A stretch of 64,000 nucleotides of DNA from Rhizobium herbae. Its GTDB lineage: Bacteria; Pseudomonadota; Alphaproteobacteria; Rhizobiales; Rhizobiaceae. Where the stretch lies: positions 372,001 to 436,000 of the forward strand of contig NZ_JAEUAO010000001.1 in NCBI RefSeq assembly GCF_019511375.1, written 5' to 3'. The notes under the pieces were generated by a model that was given only the letters and a program-made list of their open reading frames with translations, did no database searches and was not told the origin of the DNA. Position 1 is the stretch's first letter. Every line of letters starts with the position of its first letter. Position numbers and translations under genes: made by a program. This document shows, in pieces, positions 18,967 through 28,872 of this stretch.

Positions 18967-19191
18967 ATGGCCGGCCTGATGAATGAACTGGTCAATGGCG
19001 TTGTCAAAAGCGTCCTGAACGAAATTCTCAAGAAGACCGGCAGCCGTGCGGCGACGAAACGCCAGAAACGGCAGGCGCGGTCGGCAACCACCGGCCGGTT
19101 CAAGAAGGCGACGGCGAAAAGAGCCGTAAGGCCCGCGAAGAAGCAGGTGAGCCGCCGCAGGACGTCCGCCTCGCGGAGCAAGACGCGCTGA
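18967..19191 (+). CDS. Small highly basic protein between bolA and grxD
   Basis: 74 residues. An amphipathic start (MNELVNGVVKSVLNEILKK) is followed by a Lys/Arg/Ala/Thr-rich tail (KRQKRQARSATTGRFKKATAKRA...) with no acidic residues after about residue 20. The tail resembles histone H1-like or AlgP-like nucleic-acid-binding tails. The gene follows bolA by 6 bp, so it is probably co-transcribed. I do not recognise it as a named family. Confidence 0.6.
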   Translation: MAGLMNELVNGVVKSVLNEILKKTGSRAATKRQKRQARSATTGRFKKATAKRAVRPAKKQVSRRRTSASRSKTR

Positions 19192-19330
19192 TTTTGCCGG
19201 CGGCATGTTGCCACCGGCAAAGCCATCAATTTTTGTTGGGATCGGGTGATGAAAATCACCGGCCTGCATGCTATCTAGAATGGATCGACACCCCCGGCCC
19301 TTGACGCCGGAGCACGAAGGACGACGACAT

Positions 19331-19666
19331 ATGAGCGGAATCAACGAATTCATCGACAACGAAGTAAAGAGCAACGACGTCGTTCTCTTCATGAAGGGCA
19401 CGCCGCAATTCCCCCAGTGTGGGTTCTCGGGCCAAGTGGTCCAGATGCTCGACTATATCGGCGTCGACTATAAGGGCATCAACGTCCTTGCCGATGCCGA
19501 TCTTCGCCAGGGCATCAAGGACTATTCGAACTGGCCGACCATTCCGCAGCTCTACATCAAGGGCGAATTCATCGGCGGCTGTGACATCGTCCGCGAGATG
19601 TTCCAGGCCGGCGAACTCCAGTCGCATTTCGAAGAAGCCGGTATCGCCGTCAAGGGCGCCGCCTGA
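19331..19666 (+). CDS. grxD: Monothiol glutaredoxin
   Basis: 111 residues. The active site is QCGFS (about residue 33) inside [35 protein letters not shown] is the glutathione-binding end. Monothiol CGFS glutaredoxins carry 2Fe-2S clusters and work with BolA. The ATG at 19331 gives family length; an upstream in-frame ATG at 19268 is rejected. A strong terminator follows at 19695. Confidence 0.96.
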   Translation: MSGINEFIDNEVKSNDVVLFMKGTPQFPQCGFSGQVVQMLDYIGVDYKGINVLADADLRQGIKDYSNWPTIPQLYIKGEFIGGCDIVREMFQAGELQSHFEEAGIAVKGAA

Positions 19667-19694
19667 AATCTGACTTCGGTTACAGAGCAACCTG

Positions 19695-19719
19695 AAAAAG
19701 GCGGGTCACCGCCTTTTTT
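19695..19719 (+). terminator. Terminator after grxD
   Basis: Ten-bp stem AAAAAGGCGG / CCGCCTTTTT with loop GTCA, ending in T-rich sequence, 28 bp after the grxD stop. A-T symmetry means it could also work on the other strand. Confidence 0.85.
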
Positions 19720-20034
19720 GATTCCGACCAATTGTGAAGCCTCCCTAATATTGCGCGACCTTTAACAGTCGCTGCCAATGTGAAGCGGCTGTCACAGGAT
19801 GGTCGCAAAAAAGGGCGTAAGCACACCGCAGGCAGACATTCGTCGCCAGCTCGCGAACCAGTGCCAACCCAGCCAGCCCGGATCATCCGGTTTATTGTTC
19901 GAAAGCGGTCGGAGCCTCGCTTTCGACCAGATATGGGACTACCGGCTCCAGCATTTTCATCCGCGTCTGCTCTGCGTTTGGGAACACATCGTTTTCGGTT
20001 CAGGCGCCAGGCACTTCTGCCCAGGAATATTCCG
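19720..20034. other. Non-coding stretch before the first MFS gene
   Basis: About 315 bp. The frame of the downstream transporter stays open back to 19780, but that extension (basic, proline-rich) does not look like transporter sequence. I see no hairpin or known motif that would point to an RNA gene. Confidence 0.5.
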
Positions 20035-21270
20035 ATGACCGTGACCACCGAAGCACCGGGCCTTCCGGCCTTGTCGAAACCGCAATTCGTTGCGCTGATG
20101 GCCATGCTGATGGCGATCAACGCGATTTCGATCGATATCATGTTGCCGGGCCTGCAGGAGATCGGCGCCAGCCTCGGCGTTGCCGATGAAAATACCCGCC
20201 AGTATGTCATAACCGCCTATCTCATCGGCATGGGTTGCGCGCAACTGTTCTTCGGTCCGCTTTCCGACCGGTTCGGCCGCAAGCTGCCGCTTCTCGGCGG
20301 CCTCGGCGTCTATGCCCTTTGCGCGCTCGCCATCGTCTTTGTCCCGAGCTTCGCCGGACTTCTGGTGCTGCGCTTCATGCAGGGCATCGGCGCCGCGGCT
20401 ACGCGGGTCATCACCATTTCGATCGTTCGCGACGTCTATGGCGGGCGGATGATGGCGGAAGTCATGTCGCTGGTCATGATGGTCTTCATGATCGTACCGG
20501 TCATTGCACCGAGCGTCGGCCAATTGATCATGATCTTTGCCGAATGGCACATGATCTTCGTGGTCATCTGCCTGTTTGCGGCTCTGGTGGCGACGCTGGT
20601 GACGCTGCGGCTGCCCGAAACGCTCTCGGTTGAACATCGCCGCCCGTTCACGGTCGCGTCCATCGTCGATGCGTTCCGCATCGTGCTGGGCAATCGCGTC
20701 TCGCTCTGCTATTCGCTGGCCGCATCCTTCATCTTCGGCTCGCTGTTCGGCTTCATCAATTCCGCGCAGCAGATTCTGGTCGGCGTCTACGAGCTTGGCC
20801 ACTGGTTCCCGCTGGTCTTTGCGGGTTTCGCCAGCATGATGGCCGTCGCTTCCTTCGCCAACTCGCGGCTCGTCCAGCGATACGGCATGCGCCGCCTGTC
20901 GCACGGCGCGCTGATCGGTTTTGCCCTCGCCAGTTTCCTCTGGGCCATGGCCTCGTTGTTCGGCGTATTGCCTCTCTGGCTCTTCGTCGTGCTCTATGGC
21001 GCGGCCATGTTCCAGTTCGGCCTGATCGGTCCGAATTTCAACGCCATGGCGATGGAACCGCTCGGGCATGTTGCCGGAACCGCCTCCTCGGTGCTCGGCT
21101 TCACCCAGACAATCGGCGGTGCGACCATTGGCGCCCTGATCGGCCAGGCCTTCGATGGCACCGTGACGCCGCTTGCCATGGGCTTTCTGTCCGTCTCCGT
21201 CATCGGCCTGGTTTTCGTGCTGATCGCCGAAAAAGGCCGCCTTTTCACCCCGCATAATCCGTCTCATTAA
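20035..21270 (+). CDS. Bcr/CflA family multidrug efflux MFS transporter, first of two
   Basis: 411 residues with twelve predicted membrane segments. The first helix begins FVALMAMLMAINAISIDIMLP, typical of Bcr/CflA proton-driven drug exporters; MFS motif A is GPLSDRFGRK (about residue 76). The ATG at 20035 has AGGAA upstream; the frame is open to 19780. A related gene follows 36 bp later. Substrate unknown. Confidence 0.88.
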   Translation: MTVTTEAPGLPALSKPQFVALMAMLMAINAISIDIMLPGLQEIGASLGVADENTRQYVITAYLIGMGCAQLFFGPLSDRFGRKLPLLGGLGVYALCALAIVFVPSFAGLLVLRFMQGIGAAATRVITISIVRDVYGGRMMAEVMSLVMMVFMIVPVIAPSVGQLIMIFAEWHMIFVVICLFAALVATLVTLRLPETLSVEHRRPFTVASIVDAFRIVLGNRVSLCYSLAASFIFGSLFGFINSAQQILVGVYELGHWFPLVFAGFASMMAVASFANSRLVQRYGMRRLSHGALIGFALASFLWAMASLFGVLPLWLFVVLYGAAMFQFGLIGPNFNAMAMEPLGHVAGTASSVLGFTQTIGGATIGALIGQAFDGTVTPLAMGFLSVSVIGLVFVLIAEKGRLFTPHNPSH

Positions 21271-21306
21271 CGACTGCGTCCTCCCAAGACATCGATAGGT
21301 CCTCTC

Positions 21307-22593
21307 ATGTCCGCCACCACCACCGCTGAACACATCGAAAATCTCGGCTCCTCCCGAATAGGCCTCGGCTTCTTCGAATTCGTCATCACCATCGCGCTGA
21401 TGACCGCGAGCGTGGCGATCGCCATCGACATCATGCTGCCGGCCCTGCCCGCCATCGGCCAGTCGCTCAAGGTCGCCAACACCAACGACACCCAACTGGT
21501 CATCGGCATCTTCTTCCTCGGTTTCGGCTGCTCGCAGATCATCTTCGGCAGCCTGTCTGACACGTTCGGACGGCGTGCGATCCTGCTCGGCGGTCTTGCC
21601 TTCTTCACCGTGACGATGCTGGGAGCCGCCGCAACCGAGAGTTTTGAAATGCTCCTCCTCCTGCGATTCGTGCAGGGCATCGGCGCTGCTGCGGTTCGCA
21701 TCACCACCATGGCGGTGGTGCGCGACTGTTTCGGCGGCCGCGAAATGGCGCGCGTCATGTCCTATGTGATGATCGTCTTCATGATCGTGCCGATCGTCGC
21801 TCCTTCGCTCGGACAGGCGGTGATCCACTACGCGAACTGGCACTGGATCTTCATCCTGCTCGGCTGCGTCGGCGCGATCCTCTTCGTCTGGGCGGGCCTG
21901 CGGCTGAAGGAATCCCTGCCATCGGACGAACGGCTGCCTCTCTCGATCGCGTCCATCGCGTCCGGATTCCAAACGGTGCTCGCCAATCGCGTCACCTGCG
22001 GCTACATGATCGGCATGACGCTCTTCACCGCCGTCATCTGCGCCTATATCGTCACCGTCCAGCAGATCTTTGGCGAGGTCTACGGCCTCGGCGACTGGCT
22101 GCCGATCGCCTTTGCCGGAACCGCCGGAGGCATTGCAGTCGCCAACTTCGCCAATGGCTATTTCGTCCGCAGCTTCGGCATGCGGCGCATCTCGCATGCG
22201 GCAACGATTCTGTTCACTCTGCTGTCCGGCCTGGGGCTGCTGATTTCGCTCGGCGGCAAGCCGGACTTCCTGCTCGCCTACCTGCTGTTTTCCGTGCTGC
22301 TGATGATGTTTGCCGTGATCGCCACCAACTTCACGGCGATCGCGCTCGAGCCCATGGGACATCTGGCGGGCACGGCGACGGCGATCACCGGATTCGTCTC
22401 GACGACCGGCGGGGCTCTGTTGGGCGGCGCGGTAGGCCAGATGTTCAACGGCACGGTGCAGCCGCTGTTTGCCGGTTTCACCGCTTTCGGAGCGGTAACG
22501 ATCATCGCGACGCTCTGGGCGGAAAGAGGCAAACTCTTCACGCATCCGGGCGACGATCGCGCCGCGCTGGAGGCAGGCGGCGGTCATATGTGA
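21307..22593 (+). CDS. Bcr/CflA family multidrug efflux MFS transporter, second of two
   Basis: 428 residues, about twelve membrane segments. It shares with its neighbour the ASVAIAIDIMLPALPAIG-type first helix, motif A (FGSLSDTFGRR) and the RFVQGIGAAAVRI stretch, so the pair arose by tandem duplication. It is slightly longer at the N-terminus and ends in an acidic/His-containing tail. The two genes are 36 bp apart and are probably one operon. Members of this family export bicyclomycin, chloramphenicol or similar compounds; no specificity can be read here. Confidence 0.88.
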   Translation: MSATTTAEHIENLGSSRIGLGFFEFVITIALMTASVAIAIDIMLPALPAIGQSLKVANTNDTQLVIGIFFLGFGCSQIIFGSLSDTFGRRAILLGGLAFFTVTMLGAAATESFEMLLLLRFVQGIGAAAVRITTMAVVRDCFGGREMARVMSYVMIVFMIVPIVAPSLGQAVIHYANWHWIFILLGCVGAILFVWAGLRLKESLPSDERLPLSIASIASGFQTVLANRVTCGYMIGMTLFTAVICAYIVTVQQIFGEVYGLGDWLPIAFAGTAGGIAVANFANGYFVRSFGMRRISHAATILFTLLSGLGLLISLGGKPDFLLAYLLFSVLLMMFAVIATNFTAIALEPMGHLAGTATAITGFVSTTGGALLGGAVGQMFNGTVQPLFAGFTAFGAVTIIATLWAERGKLFTHPGDDRAALEAGGGHM

Positions 22594-22663
22594 CCTCGCA
22601 GTCACGAACAGGCCCGCTCGACCGATGCCGGGCGGGCCATCTTGTCTGCATTGCCTTGCCGCC

Positions 22664-23488
22664 TCAGACGGTAAAGACCTCTCGGCGCAACTCCTGCCAG
22701 CAATCCCTGTTGGACGCGACCAGAAGGCCGCCATTCACATGTTCCGGTCGATAGGGTGAACCATCGAAGCGCGCGGCATAAGCGCCCGCCTCTTGCGCGA
22801 TCAGCGTGCCGGCAAGGTGATCCCACGGCATCAGTTTCTGATACATCAGGAAATGGAAATACCCGCTGGCGAAGGCGCGGTACTCATGCGCCGCACAGCG
22901 GTAGCTCGTGGCGATCCGCACCTTGGCCATGTTGCTCATGACGATGCGGCGGTTTTCCGCCGAATAAAATCCGGTCGACGCGCAGCCGACGAGGCTTTCG
23001 AGCGGCAAAGACGGCGTGACGTTCAACCGCTCCTGCGAACCATCAGCCTTGCAAAGCCAGGCGCCTGCACCTTTCTCGGCGATCACCCAGTCGTTGCCCA
23101 TCGGGTCGTAGATGAGGCCGGCGACGGTTTCGCCCCTGGCGACCACGGCGGCCATGACGCCGAAAAGCGGCATGCCGGCGGCATAGTTGAAAGTGCCGTC
23201 GATCGGATCGACGATGACGGCGAGATCGGCGCCGGCAAGGCCGTTGAGGAGCGCCGGATTGGCGGCAACCGATTCTTCGCCGATGAAAAGCGCATCGGGT
23301 GCGACCTCGGCCATGCGCGCCTTGATCAGGCGCTCCGCCGCTTCGTCGGCTTCGGTCACAAGGTCGATGGCTTCCGATTTCATCCGCACGTCGCCGCTGC
23401 CGAGATTGCGGAACTTCGGCAGAATCTCCCTGACCGCAGCCTCCTGCAGGATGTTGGCGATGGCTGCGATATCGATGGCAGATGTCAT
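22664..23488 (-). CDS. Inositol monophosphatase family protein
   Basis: 274 residues. The metal-binding signature DPIDGTFNY lies at about residues 93-101, and GEES at about 70-73 supplies another ligand. The family removes phosphate from inositol-1-phosphate, histidinol phosphate, or related sugars; I cannot tell which. The usual C-terminal WDxxA motif reads [15 protein letters not shown] here. The start codon overlaps the ttcA stop by 4 bp, so the two are co-translated. Confidence 0.87.
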   Translation of the reverse strand: MTSAIDIAAIANILQEAAVREILPKFRNLGSGDVRMKSEAIDLVTEADEAAERLIKARMAEVAPDALFIGEESVAANPALLNGLAGADLAVIVDPIDGTFNYAAGMPLFGVMAAVVARGETVAGLIYDPMGNDWVIAEKGAGAWLCKADGSQERLNVTPSLPLESLVGCASTGFYSAENRRIVMSNMAKVRIATSYRCAAHEYRAFASGYFHFLMYQKLMPWDHLAGTLIAQEAGAYAARFDGSPYRPEHVNGGLLVASNRDCWQELRREVFTV

Positions 23489-24372
23489 GCTTTGGGCTCC
23501 GCGAACAGGGATTTGAAATCGAACAGTTTCGGGTCGAGCAGGTGCGACGGATTGACGTGGCCGAGCGCCCTCAGCATCGTGTCCTTGCGGCCCGGCATCC
23601 GGCGTTCGATATCGGCCAGCATCGCCTTCATGGCATTGCGCTCCAGCCCGTCCTGCGAACCGCAGAGATCACAAGGGATGATCGGAAATTCCATCGCCGC
23701 GGCGAATTTGGCGAGATCGTCTTCGGCCGCATAGGCAAGCGGCCTGAGCACCATCAGATCGCCATCGTCGTTCAACAGCTTGGCCGGCATCGAGGCGAGC
23801 CTGCCGCCATGGAAGAAATTCATGAAGAAAGTCTCGAGGATATCCTCGCGGTGATGGCCGAGCACCAGCGCGTCGCAGCCTTCCTCGCGGGCGATCCGGT
23901 AGAGATTGCCGCGGCGCAGGCGCGAACAGAGCGCGCAATAGGTGCCGCCCGCCGGCACCTTTTCCTTCACGATCGAATAGGTATCGCGATATTCGATCCG
24001 GTGCTTCACGCCGATCGAGGTCAGGTACTCCGGCAGGACATGCTTGGGGAAATTCGGCTGGCCCTGATCGAGGTTGCAAGCCACGAGTTCGACCGGCAGC
24101 AGACCGCGCCATTGCAGGTCCATCAGAAGCGCCAGCAGACTGTAGCTGTCCTTGCCGCCGGAGACGCCGACCAGCCAGCGCTTCTGGCCCTTCAGCATGC
24201 CGAAATCCTCGATCGCTTGCCGCACCTGGCGCAAAAGACGCTTGCGCAGCTTGTTGAACGACACCGACGACGGCATCTTGGCAAAAATCGGATGCAGCGC
24301 GTCGTCAAGGGCGTGATCGCCGCCGGCTGAACGCTCGAGATCGGCGCCCAGAGATTGGGTGGAAATATCCAT
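23485..24372 (-). CDS. ttcA: tRNA 2-thiocytidine biosynthesis protein TtcA
   Basis: 295 residues. It thiolates cytidine 32 of some tRNAs. The PP-loop ATP site is SGGKDS (about residues 71-76). Cys pairs CALC (about 146-149) and CDLC (about 237-240) fit the iron-sulfur ligands of Ttc[20 protein letters not shown] is a further family signature. It is the first gene of a two-gene unit with the phosphatase gene. Confidence 0.95.
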   Translation of the reverse strand: MDISTQSLGADLERSAGGDHALDDALHPIFAKMPSSVSFNKLRKRLLRQVRQAIEDFGMLKGQKRWLVGVSGGKDSYSLLALLMDLQWRGLLPVELVACNLDQGQPNFPKHVLPEYLTSIGVKHRIEYRDTYSIVKEKVPAGGTYCALCSRLRRGNLYRIAREEGCDALVLGHHREDILETFFMNFFHGGRLASMPAKLLNDDGDLMVLRPLAYAAEDDLAKFAAAMEFPIIPCDLCGSQDGLERNAMKAMLADIERRMPGRKDTMLRALGHVNPSHLLDPKLFDFKSLFAEPKA

Positions 24373-24485
24373 GACAGAGTCCCGGATTGGAAAACGCGCA
24401 GATTATGCCCTGCACTTGCCCGTCTGCGCCCGCAAGATCAAGGAAAATGCGCGGGCGACCCTGTGAAAGTTCCGCAACGGCGATC

Positions 24486-25430
24486 TCAGCCGCCGAATAC
24501 GGACCAGCCTGTGCGGCTTGCCAGCATTTCCAGAGCCAGCGAGCCGAGCAGCGAATTGCCGTTGTGATTGAGCCCGGGCGACCAGACCGCGACGGAGGCC
24601 TTGCCCGGCGCCGCGACCAGGATGCCGCCGCCGACGCCGCTCTTGCCGGGCAGACCGACGCGATAGGCGAAATCGCCCGAGCCGTCATAATGGCCGCAGG
24701 TCAGCATCAGCGCATTGATGCGCCGGGCCCTCTGGCGCGAGACGACGGAATGCCGGGTCAGCGGATTGCTGCCGGAGGCTGCAAGGAACAACCCTGCCTT
24801 TGCCAGCTGGACGCAGCTCATCGCCAGCGCGCACTGATGGAAATAGACACCGAGAACGTGCTCGACCGGGTGGTCGAGCTTGCCGAAGGAGCGCATGAAA
24901 TTCGCAAGGGCGAAATTGCGATAGCCGGTCGCAGCCTCCGAGCGCGCCACCTCGGCGTCGATGACGATGTCTTCCTCATCGGCGAGGTAGCGGACAAACC
25001 GGACGATCTCGCCGATCGCCTCGCGCGGCGTATGGCCCGCCAGAACGAGGTCCGTAATGGCGATCGCACCCGCGTTTATAAAGGGATTGCGCGGAATTCC
25101 ATGCTCGTGCTCAAGCTGTACGATCGAATTGAAGGCGGAACCGGAGGGCTCGCGCCCGACCCTCGTCCAGATGTTTTCGCCGTGCTTGCCGAGCGCCAGC
25201 GTCAAGGTGAAGACCTTGGAGATACTCTGGATCGAGAAGGGCATCTCGGCGTCACCGGCGCGGTAAACGCTCCCATCCACGGTAACGACCGCCATGCCGA
25301 AACGTGTCGGGTCGACGCGAGCGAGCTGCGGGATGTAGTCGGCAACCTTGCCTTCGCCCAGCCGCGGTGTCAGCTCGCGGTAGATATCATCGACAATCGA
25401 CTGCAGGTCCAACGGTTCGGTGCCGGGCAT
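24486..25430 (-). CDS. glsA: Glutaminase
   Basis: 314 residues. It hydrolyses glutamine to glutamate and ammonia. The serine-dependent beta-lactamase-like fold shows the S-x-x-K motif in [10 protein letters not shown] (about residues 65-74), [10 protein letters not shown], and [25 protein letters not shown] at the substrate end. It lies downstream of rpsD in the same direction but is separated from it by the rpsD terminator. Confidence 0.96.
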   Translation of the reverse strand: MPGTEPLDLQSIVDDIYRELTPRLGEGKVADYIPQLARVDPTRFGMAVVTVDGSVYRAGDAEMPFSIQSISKVFTLTLALGKHGENIWTRVGREPSGSAFNSIVQLEHEHGIPRNPFINAGAIAITDLVLAGHTPREAIGEIVRFVRYLADEEDIVIDAEVARSEAATGYRNFALANFMRSFGKLDHPVEHVLGVYFHQCALAMSCVQLAKAGLFLAASGSNPLTRHSVVSRQRARRINALMLTCGHYDGSGDFAYRVGLPGKSGVGGGILVAAPGKASVAVWSPGLNHNGNSLLGSLALEMLASRTGWSVFGG

Positions 25431-25460
25431 CAGTCATTCTCCGCATCAGTGCAACGCAAC

Positions 25461-25490
25461 AAAAAAGCCACCCATCTCTGAGTGGCTTTT
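25461..25490 (-). terminator. Terminator after rpsD
   Basis: Read on the minus strand: stem GCCAC / GTGGC with a 10-nt loop, flanked by AAAA before and six T after. It lies about 30 bp after the rpsD stop. Confidence 0.8.
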
Positions 25491-25521
25491 CCGAATTTCA
25501 CAAGGCCGGGGCCAGAAGAAA

Positions 25522-26139
25522 TTATCGCGAATAGAATTCGACGACGAGGTTCGGTTCCATGACGACCGGGTACGGAACGTCGGTCAGGCCCGGAACGCGA
25601 GTGTAGGTCGCAACCATCTTGTTGTGATCGACTTCGATATAGTCCGGAACGTCACGCTCGGCGAGCTGGACGGCTTCGAGAACCGAAACGAGCTGCTTGG
25701 ACTTCTCGCGGACTTCGATGACGTCGCCGGCCTTGCAGCGGTAGGAACCGATGTTGACGCGAACGCCGTTGACCTTGACGTGGCCGTGGTTGACGAACTG
25801 GCGGGCAGCAAAGACCGTCGGAACGAACTTGGCGCGGTAGACGATCGCGTCGAGACGCGATTCGAGCAGGCCGATCAGGTTCTCCGAGGTGTCGCCCTTG
25901 CGGCGGTTGGCTTCGTCGTAGATCGCGCGGAACTGCTTCTCGCGGATGTCGCCGTAGTAGCCCTTGAGCTTCTGCTTGGCGCGCAGCTGAACGCCGAAGT
26001 CGGAGAGCTTGGACTTGCGGCGCTGGCCGTGCTGGCCCGGGCCGTATTCGCGACGGTTGACCGGGGACTTCGGGCGACCCCAGATGTTTTCGCCCATACG
26101 GCGGTCAATTTTGTACTTGGACGATTCGCGCTTGCTCAT
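25522..26139 (-). CDS. rpsD: Small ribosomal subunit protein uS4
   Basis: 205 residues, the normal length. RpsD binds 16S rRNA early in 30S assembly. The start [21 protein letters not shown], the S4 RNA-binding domain ([27 protein letters not shown] in two parts, about residues 95-120), and the C-terminal VVEFYSR are typical. An in-frame ATG at 26178 would add 13 residues and is rejected. The gene stands alone, as is usual in rhizobia, with a 289-bp leader region. Confidence 0.98.
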   Translation of the reverse strand: MSKRESSKYKIDRRMGENIWGRPKSPVNRREYGPGQHGQRRKSKLSDFGVQLRAKQKLKGYYGDIREKQFRAIYDEANRRKGDTSENLIGLLESRLDAIVYRAKFVPTVFAARQFVNHGHVKVNGVRVNIGSYRCKAGDVIEVREKSKQLVSVLEAVQLAERDVPDYIEVDHNKMVATYTRVPGLTDVPYPVVMEPNLVVEFYSR

Positions 26140-26327
26140 CGCATTTCCTTTCAAACGGTTACACCGGTCTGTTGCCAAACCGGATCAAGGAAACACGCCC
26201 TCCTCTGAACCTCGTTTTAGAAGCTCTGACAGGTTTCTCACATTACGCTAATGGAGAAGCCACGGGACATGTCGGTTCGCGCATTTCCCTTTCCGGCTCG
26301 GCCGGAAAGATAAGGCATATGCGCCAT

Positions 26328-26360
26328 TAAAAAGTAACACCGGGCATTTCGGCCCGGCGT
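26328..26360 (-). terminator. Terminator after the HerA-like gene
   Basis: Read on the minus strand: GCCGGGC / GCCCGGT stem (26340-26357, loop CGAAAT) followed by GTTACTTTTTAAT. It lies about 70 bp after the stop at 26429. Confidence 0.65.
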
Positions 26361-26428
26361 TGAGCGGGTCTTTAGGTAAGTTTCACAAATTTGTCAACGA
26401 CCGGCAGAAATAATCCCGTAAATCCGCC

Positions 26429-27943
26429 CTATTCCGCAGCGCTGCGGCTTCTCGCGTCATCATGGGCTGCGTCGGCAGCGCCGGGGGCCGTTTCCGCCTG
26501 CAGGTCGGGAAAAGCCACGATCCGCTTGCCGGAGAGGTCGCTGTGAACGACGATCAACCCCTGCTCTTCGAAATAACCGAGCAGGCGGCGGGCTCGTCGC
26601 GTGGAGTGCGTGCCGTAGGCTCGGGCGATCATCGCGTCCGAGGGACACGGCAGGCCACGCACGGCCGATTGCGCAACGAGCAGGAAGACGCCCTGCAGGT
26701 CTTCGGTCACTTGCCGCGACAGTTCCAGCGCGGACGTCCAGATCTCGCTCTCGGCCGTTTCCGCATCGACGCCCGAACGCGCAACCGCCATCTTGCGACG
26801 GAAAGCGGCAAGCGACAGCGGCGCACCGGGGACACGGCGGATGCGGCAGCGCACCAGGAAATCCTGGAACAGTTCGGCATCGGCACGAAAGGCGGCTTCC
26901 GGGTTTTCGAGGATTTCTGCGAGCAGGCCGTCAAGCAGGGCCTCACGCTCTCCTGCGGGCATTTCCGGCACCGGCGCCCTCGGTTCGATCAAAGCCGTTG
27001 GCTCCGGACGCGGTCGCGACAACTCCGCCAGAATATCTGTGGCTGGCCGCGGCTGGGCGCTCGGACGGCGGACGATCGGGCGGATCAGTTCTTCCGGGTC
27101 CGGCGTGAAGATCAGATCTTCCACATCCGCGACCGCCTCGGGCAACGGCGTCAGCTTCGGGCTGGTGGAGCGGGCCGAGGTCTCCACATTGCCGATCGTC
27201 ACCGGCAGCGGACGGCGCGAAAGGGCCGGCCCGAGCGCCACGAAGGAACCGCGCTTCAGATCGCGGAACATTTCGGCGGTGCGCCGGTCCATGCCGAGCA
27301 GGTCGGCGGCGCGCGCCATGTCGATGTCGAGAAAGGTGCGGCCCATCAGGAAGTTCGAGGCTTCAGCCGCAACGTTCTTGGCAAGCTTTGCCAGTCGCTG
27401 GGTCGCGATAACGCCGGCCAGCCCCCGCTTGCGGCCGCGGCACATCAGATTGGTCATGGCACCGAGCGAGATCTTGCGCGCTTCCTCCGAGACGTCCCCT
27501 GCAACGGAAGGCGCAAACATCTGCGCCTCGTCGACGACGACCAGAACCGGATACCAATAGTCGCGGTCGGCATCGAACATCGCATTGAGGAAGATACCGG
27601 CATTGCGCATCTGCTGCTCGATATCGAGACCTTCGAGCGAGAGGACACAGGAAACGCGGTGCTGGCGAATGCGGGTGGCGATACCGATCAGTTCGGCTTC
27701 CGTCCGCTCGCCCTCGATCACGACATGGCCGAACTTGTCGGCGAGCGTGACGAAATCGCCTTCGGGATCGATGATGCACTGCTGCACCCAGGGGGCCGAC
27801 TGTTCGAGAAGGCGGCGCAGGAGATGCGATTTGCCTGAGCCTGAATTGCCCTGCACCAGAAGGCGCGTCGCCAGAAGCTCCTCGATATCGAGCGGAACGG
27901 ATGCGCCATCGGACGCCGTCCCCATATCGATGCCGACTTTCAT
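26429..27943 (-). CDS. HerA-like ATPase (DUF87)
   Basis: 504 residues from the ATG at 27943, which has GAGG upstream. Walker A is GNSGSGKSH (about residues 32-40), Walker B VLVVVDEAQ (about 133-141), and CRGRKRGLAGVIATQRLAKL follows, as in HerA/FtsK-type motors. A Pro-rich linker (about 280-330) leads to a C-terminal helical region with a possible winged helix (RAYGTHSTRRARRLLGYFEEQGL). HerA works with the nuclease NurA in archaea; no nurA-like gene is nearby. The cellular role in rhizobia is unknown; a DNA-translocase or defence role is only inference. Confidence 0.82.
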   Translation of the reverse strand: MKVGIDMGTASDGASVPLDIEELLATRLLVQGNSGSGKSHLLRRLLEQSAPWVQQCIIDPEGDFVTLADKFGHVVIEGERTEAELIGIATRIRQHRVSCVLSLEGLDIEQQMRNAGIFLNAMFDADRDYWYPVLVVVDEAQMFAPSVAGDVSEEARKISLGAMTNLMCRGRKRGLAGVIATQRLAKLAKNVAAEASNFLMGRTFLDIDMARAADLLGMDRRTAEMFRDLKRGSFVALGPALSRRPLPVTIGNVETSARSTSPKLTPLPEAVADVEDLIFTPDPEELIRPIVRRPSAQPRPATDILAELSRPRPEPTALIEPRAPVPEMPAGEREALLDGLLAEILENPEAAFRADAELFQDFLVRCRIRRVPGAPLSLAAFRRKMAVARSGVDAETAESEIWTSALELSRQVTEDLQGVFLLVAQSAVRGLPCPSDAMIARAYGTHSTRRARRLLGYFEEQGLIVVHSDLSGKRIVAFPDLQAETAPGAADAAHDDARSRSAAE

Positions 27944-28068
27944 ATCCACCTCGTTTCAAATGCCATGCCGAATGCGCCGCCACGAACCCGCAAGCAGGAA
28001 GCCTTAGCACCGTTTCGGCAGGTTTTCGCCCCGATGCAACCAAAACCCACAGCTAAGAAAGATTTCGT

Positions 28069-28872
28069 TTACCGTACGGTAAGTCCGAAGCCCTGCATCA
28101 GCCGACGCGTCGAGAAATCCGGATTGCCCGACGTAAATAGAGCCGGATCGATCCCGTTCAGCGGTTCAAAACCGTCCGGCAGCGGCACCAGCCGGCGCGC
28201 CTGGCGCGCGATCGCCTCTGCCGGATCGAGCCAGTCCACCGGCCAGGGCGCGAGGCGGCGAAAGACATTGGCCATGAAGGGATAGTGGGTGCAGGCCAGC
28301 ACGACGATGTCGGTCTTGCGGCCGTCCTCTTCGACGAAACACTGTTCGATCTCGGCGAGTACCGCCGCATCACTGATCACCTCGCCGCGAATATAGGCTT
28401 CCGCCATCCGCGCCAGATTTTCCGAGCCAACGAGCCGAACATTGCACTGCGAGGCAAACGACTGGATGAGATCGCGCGTATAGGCGCGCTTGACCGTCCC
28501 GGGCGTTGCCAGCACGGAAACCAGTCCTGTGCGAGTGCGCTCCGCTGCCGGCTTGATTGCCGGGACGGTGCCGACGAAACGCATGTCCGGAAAGGCGGCG
28601 CGCAGATCCGCCCCGACGAGGGTGAATGCTGTATTGCAGGCGATGATGCAGATTTCCGGATCGTGCGCGGCAAGCAACTGCGCGAAGAGTTTGATGATAT
28701 GCTCCTTCAGGGCCGGCTCTTCCCAGCCACCGTAAGGAAAAGCCGCGTCGTCGGCGACATAGATGAAATGCCGCTCGGGCATCAGCACGCGCGCCTCGCG
28801 CAGCACGGTGAGCCCGCCGATTCCGCTATCGAAGACGAGGATGGGCTTCAGCTCAGAGGTCGTCACCGGCAT
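28069..28872 (-). CDS. murI: Glutamate racemase
   Basis: 267 residues. It makes D-glutamate for peptidoglycan. The two catalytic Cys are in IIACNTAF (about residue 79) and [10 protein letters not shown] (about 198). [10 protein letters not shown] and [11 protein letters not shown] are family signatures. The start overlaps the end of trmJ by 20 bp, so the genes are coupled. The last codons contain the palindrome TTACCGTACGGTAA. Confidence 0.96.
   Translation of the reverse strand: MPVTTSELKPILVFDSGIGGLTVLREARVLMPERHFIYVADDAAFPYGGWEEPALKEHIIKLFAQLLAAHDPEICIIACNTAFTLVGADLRAAFPDMRFVGTVPAIKPAAERTRTGLVSVLATPGTVKRAYTRDLIQSFASQCNVRLVGSENLARMAEAYIRGEVISDAAVLAEIEQCFVEEDGRKTDIVVLACTHYPFMANVFRRLAPWPVDWLDPAEAIARQARRLVPLPDGFEPLNGIDPALFTSGNPDFSTRRLMQGFGLTVR

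Noticed and set aside
19957-22734. A 925-codon open frame on the minus strand opposite the two MFS genes
   Set aside because: Extremely charged, His/Asp/Arg-rich and repetitive, mirroring the two homologous membrane proteins; a shadow.
28069-28090. Palindrome TTACCGTACGGTAA as an operator or terminator
   Set aside because: It lies at the last codons of murI, has no T-run, and short palindromes are expected by chance.
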